Assembly (NCBI GenBank): GCA_003565195.1
Contig: PXCX01000183.1
Coordinates: 1-30,406, forward strand
From: PVC group bacterium
GTDB taxonomy: Bacteria; Verrucomicrobiota; Kiritimatiellia; CAIKKV01; PXCX01
Reading direction: 5' to 3'
DNA length: 30,406 nucleotides
Shown: positions 27,401-30,406 of the stretch, piece after piece
Numbering within the stretch: the first letter of the stretch is position 1
Layout of the letters: every line of letters begins with the position of its first letter
The notes under the pieces: generated by a model
Database searches by the model: none
Told to the model about the DNA's origin: nothing
Seen by the model: only the letters and a program-made list of their open reading frames with translations
Program-made: the position numbers and the translations under genes

Positions 27401-28425
27401 CCGTATCTTTCTTCGATCTCCTCGGGCGTCAGATCGCCTGCGCCCATGTTCGGCCAATTGGACCTGCTGTCGTCGGGCGCCATGCCGTAAACCCGGCCGG
27501 ACTGGGAATTGATGGGAGGGACGCTTTCCCAAAGGACGCGGTCACGGTCCAGTCTGTCCTCGATCATCCGGGTATCGCCGCGCATAGCGGGGATTGATTC
27601 CGGTTCGAATTCATGAATGGACCGGCTCTTGATCGCGCGGCGCTCGGCGCCGGCGAGGACATCGTGCAAGTCGATGTTATGAATCAGCACATCGACCATG
27701 CTGCCGTGGTCGATCTCAAGACTTGCCCGGTACTGCCGTTTCTCCGGAGCGTGAAAGAAAAATTCAACGAATGAATAGAACTCATCCACGTAGCCACAAC
27801 GCTGACGGTAGGAACTTTGCTCGCCGTTCAGGCCGTCGTTGACGGTCATACGGATATAGAGCGGTTTTCGATGTCGCTCAACTTGTTCGGTTTCGACGGC
27901 TCCCACGATGCGAACCGCATACATTCCGCGATCAAGTTCGCCCAGATCCAGCTCGAACGCGGGATCGCCCAAAGCGGTACGCGTCACGGGTACGGGTTCG
28001 TTATATTTGCCTACGTGCCGCGAGAATCCCCAGGTCGGCACGTGATAGACAGGCGCGGCATATTCTTCCAGCCGGTCGGCCGCCAGTTCTTCGGCAAGCC
28101 AATTCCTCAGCAGGCTTTGACGGTCAAACATATTCCGAACCGGCAAATAGTGATACCAATAGTAGCGGAAGTTCTCCACCGAATCGGGATACATCTGCCG
28201 CTGGGGATGCTGGCCTCCGGGCGAATGGATGAATTCGCCGTCCTCATCCAGCAGGCAGCCGGGATAGCCGGCCGGCTCGCCGTGTTGCGTGGGGAACAGC
28301 GGCAGGTGCACACCGAAGAGCGGTCCACCCACCTCGTATTCCATCGGTTCGTTATCGGCAACACCGAAATTCGGCGCGGCCGCCACGGCGGCGACTAGCA
28401 TCAAAGAGCCTATCATTCGTTTCAT
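24415..28425 (-). CDS. Giant exported heparinase II/III-like protein (first of two paralogues)
   Basis: A protein of 1,336 residues. Residues 1-23 form a signal peptide (MKRMIGSLMLVAAVAAAP, then NFGVA). A long N-terminal part (to about 330) has no recognised family but is aromatic-rich. The toroid region carries LNYIGSTYYVAHA, equal in place to YIGSTMYV of the neighbour. The heparinase II/III-like signature is GYGHAANDTLALQIHAHG with H781 and D785; the two extra histidines of the neighbour are A783 and N784 here. Shared phrases such as YVFDVFRVAGGSLHSYGF show that the two arose by duplication. AAAGGA lies before the start. The HEAT-protein gene ends 51 bp upstream. A lyase acting on an acidic polysaccharide is likely; activity is uncertain given the changed site. 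Confidence 0.82.
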   Translation of the reverse strand: MKRMIGSLMLVAAVAAAPNFGVADNEPMEYEVGGPLFGVHLPLFPTQHGEPAGYPGCLLDEDGEFIHSPGGQHPQRQMYPDSVENFRYYWYHYLPVRNMFDRQSLLRNWLAEELAADRLEEYAAPVYHVPTWGFSRHVGKYNEPVPVTRTALGDPAFELDLGELDRGMYAVRIVGAVETEQVERHRKPLYIRMTVNDGLNGEQSSYRQRCGYVDEFYSFVEFFFHAPEKRQYRASLEIDHGSMVDVLIHNIDLHDVLAGAERRAIKSRSIHEFEPESIPAMRGDTRMIEDRLDRDRVLWESVPPINSQSGRVYGMAPDDSRSNWPNMGAGDLTPEEIEERYGSWSTPALGRGRDVDAYLRNAHILLRNEKLGLTYTMDDYIAGRPLPDPYPFKDDGRGVFTPMDDPDTPGQNWHPVADGIRDRWNRINHGRGGLIATLANQYREGDYDAGRDAVILLARVAHQYPAMDSTTAMSSVMVMPGPYGRDLRCRRRINSSFRSVRHHIDTYDALFPIIRDNHELAASINRFIPWVETPDDVIELFDVYLVQHLAKGYMRYQNQVGNQPHAVAQLAMFLGDNDVTLPWMEWTFTRSFTYPHAPAGIQDMLVSGHCRDGLNYIGSTYYVAHAIGGAGVLEEYVKHGGDPRFSLMDRERYPKVYESLFGGIRFQTAGLHFFRTGSVTGPEKGLGFQHGRMLRNPRRNWELTGHPDFAWLLVHRAGRDGETDEEWAAIETAAEGRRAPWLDLRSRVMVNLAGILESGIEHDDYRFRRSAGVRIGQGYGHAANDTLALQIHAHGIPMVIGGGQRHGYTRPTDTATRAHTVVQVDNRNHFTHAWIPSLTDAEGARYMRAEAAVQPVYQRQFALIDVDEGEGSVSLPPEKLAPHSELDPDVTTASSYVFDVFRVAGGSLHSYGFRANTGERIDSNSENNVSFDDMTEEEAEHSFLNGFSGERWAGDAPEHYVATLPIPRGELDRFLRPNVTDDTPDHFTRLHMLGSNARALHGLKYTEAGGLRYNMPMVHMQRRGEEGLESAFVAVIEPYAGEPFIDSIERYDIAGNENDALQAVALRVVLNDGREDLLFADGRPEMVRSFGGHEARGEFAYLSTDADGLRQATLSGGTLLRANGLVIRAEAGERVGVITDADHIGKRMIIDQPWTSLAGGERIISVGTPEKMTQYTALDIERAGDASVINVRGGADYYLSRVIDVDEEDDIVTTNIEIRHSGLDKNWTASNEDRTKFWRADYIGGDRDAKQFRFQLRGDTVSRDDFGELGGLYLWEYGEGDTVRQPTSINLRRTDDGTFEITADVAFSIRLPDGSEHHVSLEALEDSKGTVNIKKD

Positions 28426-28476
28426 ACCGTTATTCCTTTCAAGTTAGTACGGCAAACCATCAACGCAAAATACTGC

Positions 28477-30054
28477 TTATTGTTCAAAATCCTGGAGCTT
28501 TCCAATGACAAAATCGATCAGTTCCGTGTGCTCCTCGTCGCGTGCGGCGCGTTTCAGGGACGGCAGGGCATCAGCCCCGATATCCACCAGGGCGTGCGTG
28601 GCCGCCCATCGCACCGTCGGACTGTCGTCGCTCATTGCCTCGACCAGCACGGGGGTGGCGTCCTCAACGCCGATAGCGCCGAGCGCGACGGCGGCGGTCC
28701 AGCGTATATCGTCCGATTCGCCTTCCTGCAACATGACGATAAGACGGGGAACGGCATGCGCGGACGCCGCGCCCATCATACCAAGCGAACGCGCGGCAAC
28801 CTTTCGCGTGTCGTGATCATCATCCGTCAGGAATTCGGCGATCCGTTCGGAACTGCTACCGGTTTCCGCGTCCACTCTTCCCAAGGCATCGATGGCGTTG
28901 CGGCGAACCGCGCGGTCGGTGTCGTCGAGCACCTGCATGAGTTTTGGAACGGATTCCGCCGCTTTTTCGCCCATGCTGCCGAGCACATAGATCGCGTAGC
29001 GGCGTATGCTCGGATTGTCGTCGGAAACGGCTTCCAAGATCATGGGTGAGGCGTCTTCAGGCATAGCCGACAGCGCCCGAAGCGCGGCTTGAATGATCTG
29101 TTGATCGTCGTCGGTAAGCGATGCGAGAAGCGCGGGTGCGGCCGACCGGTGGCGGATGCTTCCCAGCGCCCCCGCCGCCTGAAGCCGCTCGAACGCGTCG
29201 GTTTCGTTGTCAAGCAGGACATCCGCAAGCGTCTCGATCGCGTCCTTCGCCGCGGGGCCGATATTTGTCAGAGTGTCGATAATGGCAAGACGCAATTGAT
29301 AGCCTTCATCGGCCAACAATTGGCTGAGCGGAACGGTGGCCTCTCCCGCGTCGCTGCCGATAAGCCCCAGACTGGTAACAGCCTGGTTTCGCACATCCGG
29401 ATCCTCGTCGTGAAGACTCGGGATCAACGCGGTAACCGCCTCGGCGGGCGGGGTGACTGCTGGATGATATCGCCTGCCGACCGAACCGAGCGCGGCGGCG
29501 GCAGCCCGGCGAATCTGCGGCGATTCGTCGTTGAGCGCATCGGCCAGCTCGCCAACAGCTGCCGCGCCATTTCTGGCCAGTCCGTCTATGGCCCCGATAA
29601 CGCGCAGTCGGAGTTCTTCATCCTCGCTCTCCATCAGTTCAACCAGCGGCTCAACGGAGGGCTGACCGATGCGGGCAAACGCCAGCGAGACGCGGTTGCC
29701 GGTTTCGGGGTCGAGGAACGCCTCTAATACAACCGGTATGGCCTCCGCGCCGAACTGATTCCCCAGCACATTGGCGGCCGCTCCGCGCAGGTGGCCGTGC
29801 CGGCGGGCTTCTCCGCCGGGATCGACCATGAAATCGACCAGGAGATTCATGACCATATCCCGGTTATCGCCGATTTCGACGTCGCGGCCCAGAGAATTTA
29901 TGGCGTTGCGCCGGTCGACCCAACCCGCCTCCTCGTCCTGAATCAGCTCGATGGTTTCGCGTAGTTTCGCCTCAGCGTCATTGCCGGATACCGCCGGCGC
30001 CAGCATTCCAACCGCCAGCATCGTCGCCACCATTGTTATTCCACAGTTATTCAT
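28477..30054 (-). CDS. Exported HEAT-repeat protein
   Basis: The start at 30054 is preferred over 30060: GGGGG directly touches the first ATG but stands 6 bases before the second. This gives 525 residues. A signal peptide is visible (CGITMVATMLAVGMLAPAVSG then NDAEA). The remainder is about ten or eleven HEAT/PBS-lyase-type helical repeats of ~35-40 residues, e.g. SPQIRRAAAAALGSVG, DPDVRNQAVTSLGLIG, NPSIRRYAIYVLGSMG, RAVRRNAIDALGRV, SPTVRWAATHALVDIG. Such proteins are binding scaffolds without enzymatic activity. It is the first gene of the minus-strand lyase operon (51 bp gap to the next), so it may hold or chaperone the large exported enzymes or bind the glycan; that is inference. Confidence 0.88.
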   Translation of the reverse strand: MNNCGITMVATMLAVGMLAPAVSGNDAEAKLRETIELIQDEEAGWVDRRNAINSLGRDVEIGDNRDMVMNLLVDFMVDPGGEARRHGHLRGAAANVLGNQFGAEAIPVVLEAFLDPETGNRVSLAFARIGQPSVEPLVELMESEDEELRLRVIGAIDGLARNGAAAVGELADALNDESPQIRRAAAAALGSVGRRYHPAVTPPAEAVTALIPSLHDEDPDVRNQAVTSLGLIGSDAGEATVPLSQLLADEGYQLRLAIIDTLTNIGPAAKDAIETLADVLLDNETDAFERLQAAGALGSIRHRSAAPALLASLTDDDQQIIQAALRALSAMPEDASPMILEAVSDDNPSIRRYAIYVLGSMGEKAAESVPKLMQVLDDTDRAVRRNAIDALGRVDAETGSSSERIAEFLTDDDHDTRKVAARSLGMMGAASAHAVPRLIVMLQEGESDDIRWTAAVALGAIGVEDATPVLVEAMSDDSPTVRWAATHALVDIGADALPSLKRAARDEEHTELIDFVIGKLQDFEQ

Positions 30055-30072
30055 GATCATCCCCCTTTTTTG

Positions 30073-30100
30073 TCGTTTATCGGTTGTCGGTTATCGGTAG
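30073..30100 (+). repeat. Four tandem heptamers (TCGGTTR-type)
   Basis: TCGTTTA, TCGGTTG, TCGGTTA and TCGGTAG follow each other without gap, a few bases upstream of the HEAT-gene ribosome binding site on the minus strand. They abut the element at 30099-30300. Confidence 0.65.
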
Positions 30101-30300
30101 TTAGAGCCTGTATCTCCCGCCAGTATGCTCGACTTACGGCGCTTTTCTCCGCCGTACTCTTACACGTACTCGTACACACAAATCTTTTGGATTCAGAGAC
30201 GACGGAGAGAAAAAGAGATAGGAGTGTACGAGTACAGTATGTGTTTCCTCGGCTATTCCGGTTTTATTGAGGCTTACACCTCTTCGGACAGGCTCTAGCT
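30099..30300. mobile_element. ~200 bp MITE-like element with inverted ends
   Basis: The left end (30099-30111, AGTTAGAGCCTGT) is the reverse complement of the right end (30288-30300, ACAGGCTCTAGCT) at 12 of 13 positions. Inside is a second inverted repeat: GTACTCGTACAC (30166-30177) against GTGTACGAGTAC (30224-30235). No protein is encoded. The right end plus neighbouring bases recurs alone at 11175-11192. These features fit a small non-autonomous element, but no target duplication was identified. Confidence 0.5.
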
Positions 30301-30374
30301 CCTTCTTCGAGAATTGTTTGAGTAAATGAGTCGAACATTTCACATGCGTCTGTCTAAGTTGTTGCGGCCCAAAG

Positions 30375-30404
30375 CGTTCAGTGTTCAGGTGTTCAGCGTT
30401 CAGG
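30375..30404 (+). repeat. Tandem GTTCAG-type words at the window end
   Basis: Four copies of GTTCAG spaced 7-8 bases follow each other to the edge of the window, so the array may continue. The remaining sequence 30301-30374 holds nothing recognisable. Confidence 0.55.
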
Positions 30405-30406
30405 AA

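Noticed and set aside
30073..30404. Short repeats considered as a CRISPR array
   Set aside because: The words are 7-8 bases long without spacers of 30-40 bases, and no cas gene is present.

Overview
The window is about 30.4 kb of bacterial DNA. The organism cannot be named from the sequence alone. Large exported beta-helix proteins, heparinase II/III-like proteins, a GHL6-type glycosidase, no SusC/SusD pair, and intergenic arrays of 7-8 base words all suggest a polysaccharide-degrading member of the PVC group (Kiritimatiellota, Lentisphaerota or Planctomycetota). That is an inference with modest confidence.

Left part (1-9.4 kb, all + strand): a tightly packed gene train. It holds a giant multidomain protein cut by the left window edge, a lipoyl plus E3-binding-domain protein with no acyltransferase domain, a GHMP kinase that closely resembles plant glucuronokinase, a GalU-type nucleotidyltransferase, a dGTPase-family HD hydrolase and FolK. 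The lipoyl, kinase and GalU genes are joined by two ATGA stop/start overlaps. The kinase and GalU could together turn glucuronate into UDP-glucuronate (inference).

Junction (9.4-9.8 kb): a complete tRNA-Tyr(GTA) with encoded CCA and a plausible promoter. About 65 bp further on lies the C-terminal stub of a broken glycosidase-type gene. The stub also carries the ribosome binding site of the next gene, a GH28-like protein. Housekeeping genes end here and carbohydrate genes begin.

Right part (9.8-30.1 kb): a carbohydrate-catabolism region. Genes without a visible signal peptide (GH28-like; an aldo/keto reductase, zinc dehydrogenase and GHL6 glycosidase operon on the minus strand; an amidohydrolase) would act in the cytoplasm. 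Genes with signal peptides (two parallel beta-helix proteins, two giant heparinase II/III-like paralogues, a HEAT-repeat protein) would act outside the cytoplasm. On the minus strand the order HEAT protein, lyase-like 1, lyase-like 2, beta-helix looks like one operon. A sensible model is extracellular cleavage of an acidic polysaccharide, uptake, then intracellular hydrolysis and oxidation. The substrate is unknown, and no sulfatase, transporter or regulator gene is present here.

The gene-free stretches hold unusual repeats: a ~190 bp element edged by inverted arrays of the octamer GGAATNNT; a ~200 bp MITE-like element with 13 bp inverted ends, one of which recurs alone 19 kb away; heptamer arrays; and an inverted repeat built from CGACGAC-like words. 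A LacI-type palindrome lies just downstream of a candidate promoter before one beta-helix gene.
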